Part shown: positions 46,060 to 54,832 of the stretch, piece by piece
Position numbering within the stretch: the stretch's first letter is position 1
Layout: every line of letters starts with the position of its first letter
NCBI RefSeq assembly: GCF_000367365.1
Contig: NZ_BARF01000016.1
Location: 1-64,000, forward strand
Origin: Streptomyces prunicolor NBRC 13075
GTDB lineage: Bacteria > Actinomycetota > Actinomycetes > Streptomycetales > Streptomycetaceae
DNA: 64,000 bases
Reading direction: 5' to 3'
Made by a program: the position numbers and the translations under genes
Notes under the pieces: model-generated
Databases searched by the model: none
Told to the model about the DNA's origin: nothing
The model's input: the letters and a program-made list of their open reading frames with translations, nothing else

Positions 46060-46709
46060 CAGCCCTGCTGCCCCTCCGGCTTGAGGCCGAGGCCCTTGCT
46101 CACCGTGGCGTCGTAGTCGTCCTGGTCCATGCCGAGCGCGGTCGGCACCGCCTCCACACCGGGGACCACGTCGGTCGTGGCCACGTCACGGGCCATGCCC
46201 TTGAGGACCTGTTCCGAGTTGGTGGCGCCGTCCTCGAACGACTTCGCGCTGTAGTCGGGGTCCAGCGCGGCGGGCGTGGCCAGTTGGCTCCAGCTCTGCT
46301 TCTCGATCTGGTCCTCGGAGGCATACGGGTTGCCCTCCAGGGAGTTGAGGCCCACCTTGAGCGAGTTCTTCACGGTCTGGTCCGCCTGGTACTCCGTCCC
46401 CGCCGCGAGACCGATCGCTTCCGCGAAGGAGTTCCCCTCGGCGACGAGGGAGCGGACACCCCACTGCCAGCGCTCGCAGAACGAATGGAACACGGTCCCT
46501 ACGGCGTCGTCGCCGATCGTCACACCGTCCATCTCCAGATCGTCGAAACCACGCCCCGCGCCCGACCAGCCCACCTTGTCGGCGAAGCCCAACTTCCCCA
46601 GCTCACCAAGGACCTTGTCGATCCCGTCGGCGATCAGCGCCAGCCCGACGACCTGCAAGTCCGGCCCGCCCGCACCGCCGTCGCCGCCCTGCGAAACTTC
46701 CCCCGCCAT
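46059..46709 (-). CDS. ESX-type partner protein of the Rhs toxin
   Basis: A 216-aa helical protein. Its TGA overlaps the Rhs ATG (TGATG) and its ATG overlaps the previous stop (TAATG), so the three genes are coupled. No signal peptide, membrane helix or catalytic motif. The central part FHSFCERWQWGVRSLVAEG has the amphipathic character of WXG100-like helices. Likely an export chaperone or co-secreted partner of the toxin; family not recognised. Confidence 0.65.
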   Translation of the reverse strand: MAGEVSQGGDGGAGGPDLQVVGLALIADGIDKVLGELGKLGFADKVGWSGAGRGFDDLEMDGVTIGDDAVGTVFHSFCERWQWGVRSLVAEGNSFAEAIGLAAGTEYQADQTVKNSLKVGLNSLEGNPYASEDQIEKQSWSQLATPAALDPDYSAKSFEDGATNSEQVLKGMARDVATTDVVPGVEAVPTALGMDQDDYDATVSKGLGLKPEGQQG

Positions 46710-47353
46710 TACCGCCCGACCTCCCCGTCCAACCCGTCCAGCCCACCTGGTCCGTCCGGCCCGTCCACCGCGACGTCCTCCGGCACGACGCCGACCACCG
46801 GCGGCAGTACGAGCCCCCGCTCACCGTCCGCCGCGTCCACCAACACCCCGCACGGCACGCCCGATCCGGCCACCGTCGGTACGGCGGCGTCCAGGAGAGC
46901 GGCACCCCACACACCCCGGTACCGCCACTCCCGTTCGGCTTCACCCCGGGCCGCCGCATACCGCGCCAACGCGGCCTCCCCGGTGAACGCGAGGATCCAC
47001 CGCACTCCACCCAGGTCGACCGTCAAGGGTGCTTCGGCCGCAGGGCCCACCCCGGGCAACGCGCCCATCGGCACCAGCACTTGTGACCGCCGGAACTCAC
47101 CCAACCGGTCGAGGAACCGACGCCGACGGGCCCGCACTTGCGCAGCCTCGACCTCGGTCTCAACCTCGGTCTCAACCTCGGGCGCCTCTTCGGTCTCCTC
47201 CTCGGAGACCACGTCTACGGCCGCCTGGACGACCGCCTCGACGACCGCCTCCCTCGCCGTACGGATCACCGTCTGATCGGCGATGTCCGCCAACCGTGAC
47301 CGTGGCGGCCCCGGCGCGACTCCGCTCACCGCTGCCTCTGGCTCGTCCACCAT
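46709..47353 (-). CDS. SseB-like hypothetical protein at head of Rhs operon
   Basis: A 214-aa protein from ATG 47353 with GGGGA upstream. The N-terminal 90 residues are helical and acidic, with the run EVETEVETEVEAAQ. The C-terminal 120 residues resemble an SseB-type fold: RSQVLVPMGALPG, LTVDLGGVRWILAFTGEAALARYA, PCGVLVDAADGERGLVLPP. Such proteins often accompany Streptomyces WXG-type toxin genes; their role is unknown. First gene of the leftward toxin operon, so the 47,354-47,597 gap probably holds two divergent promoters. Confidence 0.65.
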   Translation of the reverse strand: MVDEPEAAVSGVAPGPPRSRLADIADQTVIRTAREAVVEAVVQAAVDVVSEEETEEAPEVETEVETEVEAAQVRARRRRFLDRLGEFRRSQVLVPMGALPGVGPAAEAPLTVDLGGVRWILAFTGEAALARYAAARGEAEREWRYRGVWGAALLDAAVPTVAGSGVPCGVLVDAADGERGLVLPPVVGVVPEDVAVDGPDGPGGLDGLDGEVGR

Positions 47354-47613
47354 CAAGTCCCCGTCGCAGGGCGGCTGTTCACCCTATTTCCGTGATCAAA
47401 CTTGGGCATCGTCACACGTTGCGATTACCACCTGCAACCAGATCCGAGCCAAGTGCGAACAAAGGAATTCCCAAAAGGAAGTCCCAAGTCGAGTTGCGCC
47501 GGTACACGTGTCGGCCGATGTGGCCGCTCGTTACGATCATGGCCCTCACTTCGCTGACCAGGGGGTCTTGTCGCGACGAGAGGCCCCGCACCCCGCCATG
47601 ACTCAGCGTTTGC

Positions 47614-49134
47614 ATGACCAAGACCCGTCTCCGTTCGGCGAGTTCGGCGAGTTCGGCGAGTTCGGCGAGTTCGGCGAGTTCGGCGAGTTTCGGCGAGTTC
47701 GACCCGTCCCCGGAGCCGCCCGCAGCCCACGCGAAGGTGCTCCGGGACGAACTCGTGGCAGCCGCCGAGTGGGCCGCCCGCTACCTGAGCGAACTGCCGC
47801 AGGGCCCGGTCGCCCGTCCGCTGCCCACGCAACTGCGATCCCGGCTGCGTGCGGGACAACTTCCGCAACGCGGCGGGGAGTTGAGCGGCGTGCTGGACTT
47901 CGTACGCGACGAGATCGCGCCGTACCCGACCGGGAACGGGCACCCCGCGTTCTTCGCCTGGGTCAACTCACCGCCCGCGCCCGCCGGGATCGTCGCCGAC
48001 CTGCTGGCCTGCGCCGTCAACGCGACCTGCGGCATGGGCGAGAACGCGGCGATGGACCTGGAGCGCGGCACCGTACGCATGCTCGCCGGCCTCGCGGGCC
48101 TGCCCGACAGCGCGGGCGGGGTGCTGACCAGCGGCGGTTCCATGGCCAACCTGCTCGCCCTGGCCACCGCCCGCACCTGGTTCCTCACCCGGCGCGGCTC
48201 CGCCGACGGCCCGGCCTACGACCGCGACCACGCCCGCCTCACCCTCTACTACAGCGCCCAGGCACACATGTCCGTCGCCAAGGCAGCCGCCTGCGTCGGC
48301 CTGCCCGCCCATCGGCTACGCCCCGTCGCCACCGACCCGCACAACCGGCTGGACCCCGCCGCACTGCGCGCCGCGGTCACCGCCGACCTGGACGCGGGCC
48401 TGCTCCCCTTCTGCACCGTCACCACACTCGGCACCACCGCCACCGGCGCCGTGGACCCGCTCGAACCGGTCACGGACCTGTGCTGGAGCACGGGGATGTG
48501 GCACCACGCGGACGGCGCCTGGGGTGGACTCGGCGCAAGCGTGCCCGCCCTGGCACCCCACTACGCGGGCGTCGGCGGCGTCGACTCACTGACCGTGGAC
48601 CCGCACAAGACCCTCAGCGTGCCGGTAGGCTGCGGCGCGCTGCTCGTCCCGGACCCCGAGCACCTGCACACGGCCTTCGCCCACCAGGCCTCCTACCTCA
48701 CCGCCGGTGAACCGGACGCCCTGCCCTGGCTGTCCCACGCGACGATCGAACTCACCCGTCCCGGCACCCGTGCCCTCGCCCTCTGGGCCACCCTGCACCA
48801 CCTGGGCCGCGACGGCGCCACCGGCCTGATCGAGCACTACCTGGCCCTCGCCGACCAACTGCGCGAGCGGATCACCGCCGAACCCCGGCTCCAGCTGCTG
48901 GCCGGCGGCCCGTGGCCGGTCGCCTGCTTCCGGATCACCGACCCTTACGGGAACGCCCCGGACGCCCTCCACACCCGCGTCGCCAGCCGCGTCCAGGACA
49001 ACGGGCGCGCCTACCTGGCCACCGTCGCCGTCCACGGCCGCACAGTCCTGCGCGCCGCCCTGTGCAACTACCGCACCACCACGGACGACCTCGACCTGCT
49101 GATCCGCGAAGTCCTCCACGCTGCCGAGCGGTGA
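47614..49134 (+). CDS. PLP-dependent amino-acid decarboxylase family protein, disrupted 5' frame
   Basis: A group II decarboxylase fold. PLP residues are visible: TSGGSMANLLAL, the stacking His in YYSAQAHMSVAKAA, Asp in HHADGAWGG and the Schiff-base Lys in TVDPHKTLSVP. The likely substrate is an aromatic amino acid, glutamate or diaminobutyrate. The frame used here begins at ATG 47614 and reads a Ser-Ala-Ser repeat. A more natural start, ATG 47598, reads Phe-Gly-Glu repeats but is thrown out of frame by one extra T in the 9-nt repeat tract. The protein from 47614 has 506 aa and keeps the catalytic domain. Neither start has a good ribosome site. Confidence 0.85.
   Translation: MTKTRLRSASSASSASSASSASSASFGEFDPSPEPPAAHAKVLRDELVAAAEWAARYLSELPQGPVARPLPTQLRSRLRAGQLPQRGGELSGVLDFVRDEIAPYPTGNGHPAFFAWVNSPPAPAGIVADLLACAVNATCGMGENAAMDLERGTVRMLAGLAGLPDSAGGVLTSGGSMANLLALATARTWFLTRRGSADGPAYDRDHARLTLYYSAQAHMSVAKAAACVGLPAHRLRPVATDPHNRLDPAALRAAVTADLDAGLLPFCTVTTLGTTATGAVDPLEPVTDLCWSTGMWHHADGAWGGLGASVPALAPHYAGVGGVDSLTVDPHKTLSVPVGCGALLVPDPEHLHTAFAHQASYLTAGEPDALPWLSHATIELTRPGTRALALWATLHHLGRDGATGLIEHYLALADQLRERITAEPRLQLLAGGPWPVACFRITDPYGNAPDALHTRVASRVQDNGRAYLATVAVHGRTVLRAALCNYRTTTDDLDLLIREVLHAAER
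47637..47700. repeat. 9-nt tandem repeat GGCGAGTTC, seven units, one with an added T
   Basis: Five perfect units run 47637-47681. The sixth (47682-47691) is GGCGAGTTTC, one base longer. The seventh is perfect (47692-47700). The unit codes Gly-Glu-Phe in one frame and Ala-Ser-Ser in another. It lies at the 5' end of the decarboxylase gene and its extra base switches the reading frame. Confidence 0.95.
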
Positions 49135-49259
49135 CCACCGGCGGCCGTCTTCCCCACCCCGGACGGTTGGGCAGAAGATGGTGTCCTGCCAAGCCGTGCC
49201 CGCGAACTCCCCGCGTGGCAAGGCTCGTTGGAAGCTCGTTGAGCGAAAGGCGATCACTC

Positions 49260-49979
49260 ATGGCCGACGAGCCGGACACTTCGCCCGGTATCGAGCCCGA
49301 CGTGCCTGACGCGGCCAACGTGCCCGCTGTACCGAACGTGGCCCGTATCTACGACTACTTCCTCGGCGGCCACACCCACTACCCCGCCGACATCGCGGCC
49401 GCCCGCCGCATCACCGCCGCCAGCCCCCAAGCGCCCCTGCTGGCCCGCGCCATGCGCCGCCGGCCGGTGCGGGTCGTGGCCGCCATGACCGCCGAGGGCA
49501 TCACCCAGTTCCTCGACCTGGGGGCCGGCCTGCCCACCCAGGACAACGTGCACGAGGTCGCCGCCCGCCACCACCCCGACACCAGGGTCGTCTACGTCGA
49601 CAACGACCCCGTCGTCCTCGCCGAGGGCAGGCCCCTCCTGGACCCCGGACGATCCGTACTGCTCATGGGCGACGTACAGGACATGGCAGCCGTCCTCGAC
49701 GACCCCGATCTGCACACCCTGATCGACCTCACCGCTCCGCTGGGCGTCATCGTCTCCGGCGTCGTCCACTTCCTGCCCGAAACACCGGCCACCGCGGCCC
49801 AGTTCACCGAACTCCGCGGCCAGCTCCGCACAGCCGATCAACTACGCCGGTTCTTCGCCGACTTCACCCTCCAACGCCCAGGCCTCGTCCCCCTGGACGA
49901 CTGGCGCCCCGACGCCCCCGTCCCGCCGTCCGCGCTCCCCGAACCCTTGATATGGGGCGGCCTGGCACGCAAGCCGTAA
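49260..49979 (+). CDS. DUF574-type SAM-dependent methyltransferase, internally shortened
   Basis: A 239-aa protein from ATG 49260 (AAAGGCGA upstream). It shows the family marks: NVARIYDYFLGG, the SAM-binding FLDLGAGLPTQDNVHEVA, VVYVDNDPVVLA and LGVIVSGVVHFLP. The usual family length is about 270 residues. The stretch after HFLPET, where relatives carry the strand-helix around SYLVLSH, is missing: the sequence passes straight to a segment like RTADQLRRFFADFTL and PGLVPLDDWRPD. That suggests an in-frame deletion of about 30-40 residues. These proteins are abundant in Streptomyces; substrates are mostly unknown. Confidence 0.8.
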   Translation: MADEPDTSPGIEPDVPDAANVPAVPNVARIYDYFLGGHTHYPADIAAARRITAASPQAPLLARAMRRRPVRVVAAMTAEGITQFLDLGAGLPTQDNVHEVAARHHPDTRVVYVDNDPVVLAEGRPLLDPGRSVLLMGDVQDMAAVLDDPDLHTLIDLTAPLGVIVSGVVHFLPETPATAAQFTELRGQLRTADQLRRFFADFTLQRPGLVPLDDWRPDAPVPPSALPEPLIWGGLARKP

Positions 49980-50170
49980 GCCCCGGCCACCCAGGGAATC
50001 AAATCGGCCTCCGTGTTTCACCCCGGTTTCCGTTACGTTCCGATGGATACGTAATGGTCAAGACTGGTCCCCGAACGCTTGTGGGATTTCACAAGGACGA
50101 CGGATCATTGGCCGAATCCCGCCCATCCCCCGTCCCGTCCCCGCCCCTCCCCATCCCGCAGGAGCCCCCG

Positions 50171-51706
50171 GTGGCCGCTGGTCAGATCGCCCCCGAGCCG
50201 GCCGCGCCGGTCGCAGCACAGGCCGAGCGGCAGAAGCTGCGCAAGCACTTCGGCCGTTTCGACATCCTCTTCTTCCTCCTCTGCACGATCGTCGGCGTCG
50301 ACACGATCGGCACGGTCGCCTCGTCCGGCGCCGAGGCGTTCACCTGGCTCATCGTGCTGGCCGCGGTGTTCTTCATCCCCTCCGCACTGCTGACCGCCGA
50401 GCTCGGCGCCGCGTTCCCGGAGGAGGGCGGCCCCTACATCTGGACCAGCCGGGCCTTCGGCCGCCTGGCGGGCGCGGTGAACAACTTCCTGTACTGGATC
50501 ACCAACCCGGTCTGGCTCGGCGGCACCCTCGCCGTCTCCGCCGTCACGGCGTACACGACCTTCTTCAACGACGGCAAAGACCTCAGCACCCCGGCCTTCT
50601 ACGTCTTCGCCCTCGTCTTCATCTGGGTCGGCGTCCTCGCCGCGATCCTCTCCTTCGACGTCGGCAAGTGGATCCCCACCATCGGCGCCTGGAGCCGCTT
50701 CGTCCTCCTCGGCCTGTTCACGATCACCGTCGTCGTCTACGGCATCCAGCACGGCCTGCACGGTTTCGGCCCCGGCGACTTCTCCCCGACGTACGCGGGC
50801 TTCGTCGGCCTGGTCCCCGTCCTGATGTTCAACTACGTCGGCTTCGAACTGCCCAACACCGCGGGCGACGAGATGACCGACGCCCAGAAGGACGTCCCCT
50901 TCGCGATCTTCCGCAGCGCCGCCCTCGCCGTACTCCTCTACGCCCTCCCCATCCTCGGCATCCTGCTCGTCCTCCCGGTCAAGGCCATCACCGGCCTCGG
51001 CGGCTTCCTCGACGCGATCCGCCAGGTCTTCACCGTCTACGGCGGTGACGTGGCCGCCGACGGCACCGTCACCAGCAGCGGCGCCGGCACGGTCCTCGGG
51101 GACATCGCCGCGATCCTGTTCATCCTCACGGTGCTGTCCTCCGGCGTCACCTGGGTCATGGGCTCCGACCGCGCCCTCGCCGTCTCCGGCTACGACGGCG
51201 CCGCGCCCCGCTTCCTGGGCGTCATCTCCAGCCGCTTCGGCACGCCGGTCCGGGTCAACATCCTCAGCGGCTTGGTCTCCACCCTCGTCCTGGTCCTGGC
51301 CCATCAGCTCACCAACGGCAGCGCGGCCAAGCTCTTCGGCGCCGTCCTCGGTCTCGCCATCTCCACCACGCTCATCAGCTACCTGGGCATCTTCCCGGCC
51401 CTGGCGGTGCTCCGCCGCAAGGCCCCAGACGTGCCCCGCCCCTACAAGGCGCCCTTCCCCCGCACCATCAGCGTGGTCCTCACCGTGCTGATCCTGTTCG
51501 CCAGCGTGCAGTTGATCGCCCCCGGGGCCGGCGACCACTGGTTCGGCGCCAACTACCTGCCGGACGGCTGGAGTTACGACGAGCGCTGGAAGTACCTCCT
51601 CACCGAGGCCGTACCGCTCGCCGTCTTCGTCCTCCTCGGCGTCCTCTTCTGGGCCCTGGGCAAGCCGACCCGCACGGCCAACTCGCTCTCGCTCGCCAAG
51701 GAGTAA
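50171..51706 (+). CDS. amino-acid permease, APC family
   Basis: A 511-aa protein from GTG 50171, chosen because AGGAG lies 6 bases upstream; ATG 50054 would add 39 Pro-rich residues. About twelve membrane helices and the APC-type opening FGRFDILFFLLCTIVGVDTIGTVASSG, with the GG-PYIWTSRAFG segment after helix 2 and the C-terminal FPRTISVVLTVLILF. Probably imports or exchanges an amino acid or amine. The decarboxylase gene just upstream suggests an amino-acid/amine antiport partnership, but the intervening methyltransferase gene weakens that. Confidence 0.85.
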   Translation: MAAGQIAPEPAAPVAAQAERQKLRKHFGRFDILFFLLCTIVGVDTIGTVASSGAEAFTWLIVLAAVFFIPSALLTAELGAAFPEEGGPYIWTSRAFGRLAGAVNNFLYWITNPVWLGGTLAVSAVTAYTTFFNDGKDLSTPAFYVFALVFIWVGVLAAILSFDVGKWIPTIGAWSRFVLLGLFTITVVVYGIQHGLHGFGPGDFSPTYAGFVGLVPVLMFNYVGFELPNTAGDEMTDAQKDVPFAIFRSAALAVLLYALPILGILLVLPVKAITGLGGFLDAIRQVFTVYGGDVAADGTVTSSGAGTVLGDIAAILFILTVLSSGVTWVMGSDRALAVSGYDGAAPRFLGVISSRFGTPVRVNILSGLVSTLVLVLAHQLTNGSAAKLFGAVLGLAISTTLISYLGIFPALAVLRRKAPDVPRPYKAPFPRTISVVLTVLILFASVQLIAPGAGDHWFGANYLPDGWSYDERWKYLLTEAVPLAVFVLLGVLFWALGKPTRTANSLSLAKE

Positions 51707-51794
51707 CGTTCCGGTCGATCACCCGGGAACCTGGCCCTGGAACCCCGAACCCCGGCCCCGGGACCCCGGACCCGACAGAAGGAACCGAACCGCC

Positions 51795-52754
51795 GTGCCC
51801 CTGCGCTGTGTTGTCCTCGACGACTACCAGAACGTGGCGACCGAACTCGCCGACTGGTCGCCGATCGAGGACACCGTGGAGGTCGTGAGCCTGCGTGAAC
51901 ACCTCGACGACGAGACCGAGTTGGCCGCCGCGCTCGCCACCGCCGACATCGTCGTCACCCTGCGCGAACGCGTCCCCTTCCCCGCCTCGCTGCTCGCCCG
52001 ACTCCCCCGCCTGAAGCTGCTCGTCGCCTCCGGCATGCGCAACACGGTCATCGACCACGCCGCCGCGAAGGCGCACGGCGTCACCGTGTGCGGCACGGCC
52101 AGCTCCTCGACCCCGCCCGTCGAACTGACCTGGGCGCTGCTGCTCGGCCTGGCCCGGGGAATCGTCGAGGAGAGCAACTCCCTGCGCGACGGCGGCCCTT
52201 GGCAGCGGACGGTCGGCTGCGACCTGCACGGCCGCACCCTCGGGCTGCTCGGTCTCGGCAAGATCGGCAGCCGTGTCGCCCAGGTCGGCCTGGCCTTCGG
52301 GATGCGCGTCACGGCGTGGAGCCAGCACCTCACGAAGGAGCGCGCGGACGAGGTGGGCGTACAACTCGCCGCGTCCAAGGAGGAGTTGCTCGCCGACAGC
52401 GACTTCGTCTCGGTCCACCTCGCCCTCGGCGACCGCACCCGCGGTCTCCTCGGCCCCGCCGAACTCGCCCTCCTCAAGCCCACCGCGTATCTGATCAACA
52501 CCTCACGCGCGGCGATCGTCGACCAGGACGCCCTGCTCACCGCCCTGCACGAGGGCCGCATCGCCGGCGCCGGCCTCGACGTCTTCGACACCGAGCCCCT
52601 CCCCGCCGACCACCCGCTGCGCACGGCACCGCGCCTGCTCGCGACACCCCACCTCGGCTATGTGTCGCACGCCAACTACACGACGTACTACGGCCAGACC
52701 GTCGAGAACATCCAGGCCTACCTGGCGGGTTCGCCGGTACGGCAACTGCCGTAG
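51795..52754 (+). CDS. D-2-hydroxyacid dehydrogenase family protein
   Basis: A 319-aa NAD-dependent enzyme. The Rossmann motif GLLGLGKIGSRVAQ (GxGxxG), catalytic Arg in INTSRAAIVD, Glu in DVFDTEPLP and His in ATPHLGYVS are all present. Overall it looks like the phosphoglycerate/formate/glycerate dehydrogenase group, with the short two-domain form lacking ACT domains. GTG 51795 follows AAGGAA. It is separated from the permease by 88 bases. Substrate not predictable. Confidence 0.9.
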   Translation: MPLRCVVLDDYQNVATELADWSPIEDTVEVVSLREHLDDETELAAALATADIVVTLRERVPFPASLLARLPRLKLLVASGMRNTVIDHAAAKAHGVTVCGTASSSTPPVELTWALLLGLARGIVEESNSLRDGGPWQRTVGCDLHGRTLGLLGLGKIGSRVAQVGLAFGMRVTAWSQHLTKERADEVGVQLAASKEELLADSDFVSVHLALGDRTRGLLGPAELALLKPTAYLINTSRAAIVDQDALLTALHEGRIAGAGLDVFDTEPLPADHPLRTAPRLLATPHLGYVSHANYTTYYGQTVENIQAYLAGSPVRQLP

Positions 52755-52804
52755 AACCCAAGGTCCGTACGGCAGTTGACGCCCAATGACGCCGAACCCG
52801 CGCG

Positions 52805-53353
52805 TCACGCCGCCGTTGTCGACGACAGCCGGTAAATACCCTCGCTCCGGCGCAGATGCTGGAGGTCCACCAGGTAGCGCCGGAGCGTCACATGGTCGAT
52901 CTCGCCCTCGTCGCACCAGGCGCGCAGCTTCTCGTTGACGATCCGCTCGGGGTACTCGACGCCGGGGGCGAAGGTCTGCTCGGCGATGTGCTGGAGCACC
53001 ACCTGCTTGCGGGTCCACTGGGCGGGGAGGCGGATGAGGCGGCCGCCCCGGACGAAGGTCCGCAGGATCATGTCGGTGTGCTCGTCACCGGTGGCCGGGG
53101 TCTCCTCGGCGGGCTCCTCGCCCTGCCGCGCCAGCTTCTTGAACAGGTCGTAGTCGACGCGGAGTTCGCCGTCGTCCATGGTCTTCACCACGCCCTGTTC
53201 GCGCAGCTTGAGCAGGGCGAGCGCCGTCCCCTTCGAGGTCAGGCCCGCCACCTCGGCGACCTGCTCGGTGGTCTCGGCGCCCAGGGCCACCGCCGCGAAG
53301 GCGCGCACCCGGTTCTGCTCGGCGAACAGACGGAACAGTTGGTCGGTTGCCAT
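52805..53353 (-). CDS. DUF2087-type regulator with HTH domain
   Basis: A 182-aa protein. The N-terminal 75 residues form an HTH (EQVAEVAGLTSKGTALALLKLREQGVV), and the C-terminal 80 form a DUF2087 domain (RTFVRGGRLIRLPAQWTRKQVVLQHIAEQ...LRRYLVDLQHLRRSEGIYR). DUF2087 proteins are usually transcription regulators or heme/metal-linked. It converges with the dehydrogenase gene; the 50-base gap holds no clear terminator. The target is unknown. Confidence 0.8.
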   Translation of the reverse strand: MATDQLFRLFAEQNRVRAFAAVALGAETTEQVAEVAGLTSKGTALALLKLREQGVVKTMDDGELRVDYDLFKKLARQGEEPAEETPATGDEHTDMILRTFVRGGRLIRLPAQWTRKQVVLQHIAEQTFAPGVEYPERIVNEKLRAWCDEGEIDHVTLRRYLVDLQHLRRSEGIYRLSSTTAA

Positions 53354-53549
53354 GCCCGGAGGTTAATGGACGCCCACCCGCCGAGGGCACCGAATTTCCG
53401 GCCGTCGAACGCCCGCTCCCGGCGCTCGAAGTCCTGTTCAAAAAGGTGATCCCCGCGCTGTCGCCGTTACCAGCCATGCGCCGCCGCGTTGAACTCGGAG
53501 TGCGGTGGCGAGTCGTGCCGTCGCACTCATCGAACCAAAGGAGAACGTG

Positions 53550-53849
53550 ATGTCTCGCATCGCGAAGGTGGCCGTGGTGGCCCTCGGCACCGGTGCCGTG
53601 GCGCTCGGTGGCGCCGGCCTGGCCATGGCGGACGCGGGCGCGCAGGGTGCGGCCGTCGGTTCGCCCGGCGTCCTGTCGGGCAACGTCGTGCAGGTGCCGG
53701 TCCACATCCCGGTCAACGTCTGCGGCAACACCGTCAGCGTGATCGGCCTGCTGAACCCGGCCTTCGGCAACACCTGCGCCAACGTGAGCGGCCACGGCCA
53801 CCCCGGCCACCCCGGCCCGGGCTACGGCGGCAACGGCTACGGCCACTGA
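53550..53849 (+). CDS. short chaplin, hydrophobic aerial-hyphae protein
   Basis: A 99-aa secreted protein with a signal peptide (cleaved after GLAMA-DAG) and one chaplin domain: SPGVLSGNVVQVPVHIPVNVCGN with the two Cys that form a disulfide (NVCGN and GNTCA). After it comes a Gly/His/Pro/Tyr tail (about 18 residues) not typical of all short chaplins. AAAGGAG precedes ATG 53550. Chaplins assemble into amyloid sheaths on aerial hyphae and spores. Position beside melC resembles chpG of S. coelicolor, from memory. A terminator shared with melC2 follows. Confidence 0.92.
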   Translation: MSRIAKVAVVALGTGAVALGGAGLAMADAGAQGAAVGSPGVLSGNVVQVPVHIPVNVCGNTVSVIGLLNPAFGNTCANVSGHGHPGHPGPGYGGNGYGH

Positions 53850-53893
53850 TCCGACCGCACGCTTCGACCGCACCCGCGGACGGACGTACGCGA

Positions 53894-53924
53894 AGAGCCC
53901 CGGCACCTCAGGCGCCGGGGCTCT
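53894..53924. terminator. bidirectional terminator between chaplin and melC2
   Basis: A perfect 11-bp stem AGAGCCCCGGC (53894-53904) and GCCGGGGCTCT (53914-53924) with a 9-base loop. It separates two convergent genes and can serve both. Confidence 0.8.
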
Positions 53925-53965
53925 CCCCGTGTCCGCGACCGGTCAGCCGTAGCGGCGAACCGGCA

Positions 53966-54832
53966 TCACGCGTACCGATAGATACTGCTGACGTCCTCCA
54001 GCTGCTGCGGCGTCACGTCCCACGGCGGCATCCGCTCCTGCCGTGCCACGACCCGCCCCTCCTGGTCGTCGCCCGCGCCCGGCGGCTTCGCCGGCAGATA
54101 GCGGGCGCCGCGGTGCCTGCTCTGCCAGCGCGTCCACTGCAGGTCGACGAAGGCGTGGTGCAGCCAGAACACCGGGTCGTTGACGGACGCGCCGCCGAGC
54201 ATCACGCCCCCGACCCACTTGTGCACCCGGTTGTGATTGCGCCAGGACGCGCTGCCCCGCCCGGTGCCCCACCCCTCCAGCCGGTTGCGGAACCCCGTGC
54301 GGCAGGTCGAGTCCCAGGGCGAGACGTCGTAGACCGGGTCGGCGAGCGCCCCGTCCAGGTCGCTCTTCGTCGGCAGCGCGATCGGGGCGCCGGCCCGGCC
54401 CAAGTCCCTTGTGAGGTACGGCTCGTCGGTGATGTTCTCGGTGATCTTCCACTTGCCCGTCGCGTAGGCGAACGGCCCGGTCGTCACCTGGTGGTCGGAG
54501 CGCCGCCCGGTGCCGCCGAGCAGGTCCTTGGTCCAGGGCGTGGCGGTCGCGGAGCGTTCGCGCGTCCAGTCCCAATAGGGCACCGTCACCGAGGAGTCGA
54601 CCCGGCGCAGCGCCCGCTCCAGGTCGAGCAGGAACTGCCGGTGCCAGGGCAGGAAGGAGGGCGCCATGTGCGCGGAGCGCAGCCCGTACTCCCCGTCGGG
54701 CACGAAGAACTCGATGTGCGTGCGCACGAACTCGTCGTACTCGCCCCGCCGTTTGACCTCAAGGAGCGCCGCCACGAACCGCCGCTTCTCGGCGGCGGTG
54801 AGCGTGCTGACGTCCTTACGCGTGTACGCCAT
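53966..54832 (-). CDS. melC2: tyrosinase (copper monooxygenase)
   Basis: A 288-aa type-3 copper enzyme of melanin formation. CuA ligands are His39 (RTHIEFF), His55 (AHMAPS) and His64 (WHRQF); CuB ligands are His200 and His204 (HNRVHKWVGG) and a His of WLHH, likely 226. It converts tyrosine to dopaquinone. No own signal peptide; it is carried out by the Tat signal of MelC1. ATG 54832 with GGGGGAGA upstream lies inside the end of melC1 (17-base overlap). The C-terminal Cys179 is not conserved in all relatives. Confidence 0.93.
   Translation of the reverse strand: MAYTRKDVSTLTAAEKRRFVAALLEVKRRGEYDEFVRTHIEFFVPDGEYGLRSAHMAPSFLPWHRQFLLDLERALRRVDSSVTVPYWDWTRERSATATPWTKDLLGGTGRRSDHQVTTGPFAYATGKWKITENITDEPYLTRDLGRAGAPIALPTKSDLDGALADPVYDVSPWDSTCRTGFRNRLEGWGTGRGSASWRNHNRVHKWVGGVMLGGASVNDPVFWLHHAFVDLQWTRWQSRHRGARYLPAKPPGAGDDQEGRVVARQERMPPWDVTPQQLEDVSSIYRYA

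Noticed and set aside
42175..46116. Very long open frame (about 1,313 codons) on the plus strand opposite the Rhs gene
   Set aside because: It mirrors the GC3 bias of the true leftward gene, has an Arg/Val-rich product without motifs, and the Rhs frame has clear repeats, core signature and toxin tip.
47637..47700. Non-coding microsatellite or CRISPR
   Set aside because: Contiguous 9-nt units without spacers inside a coding start region.
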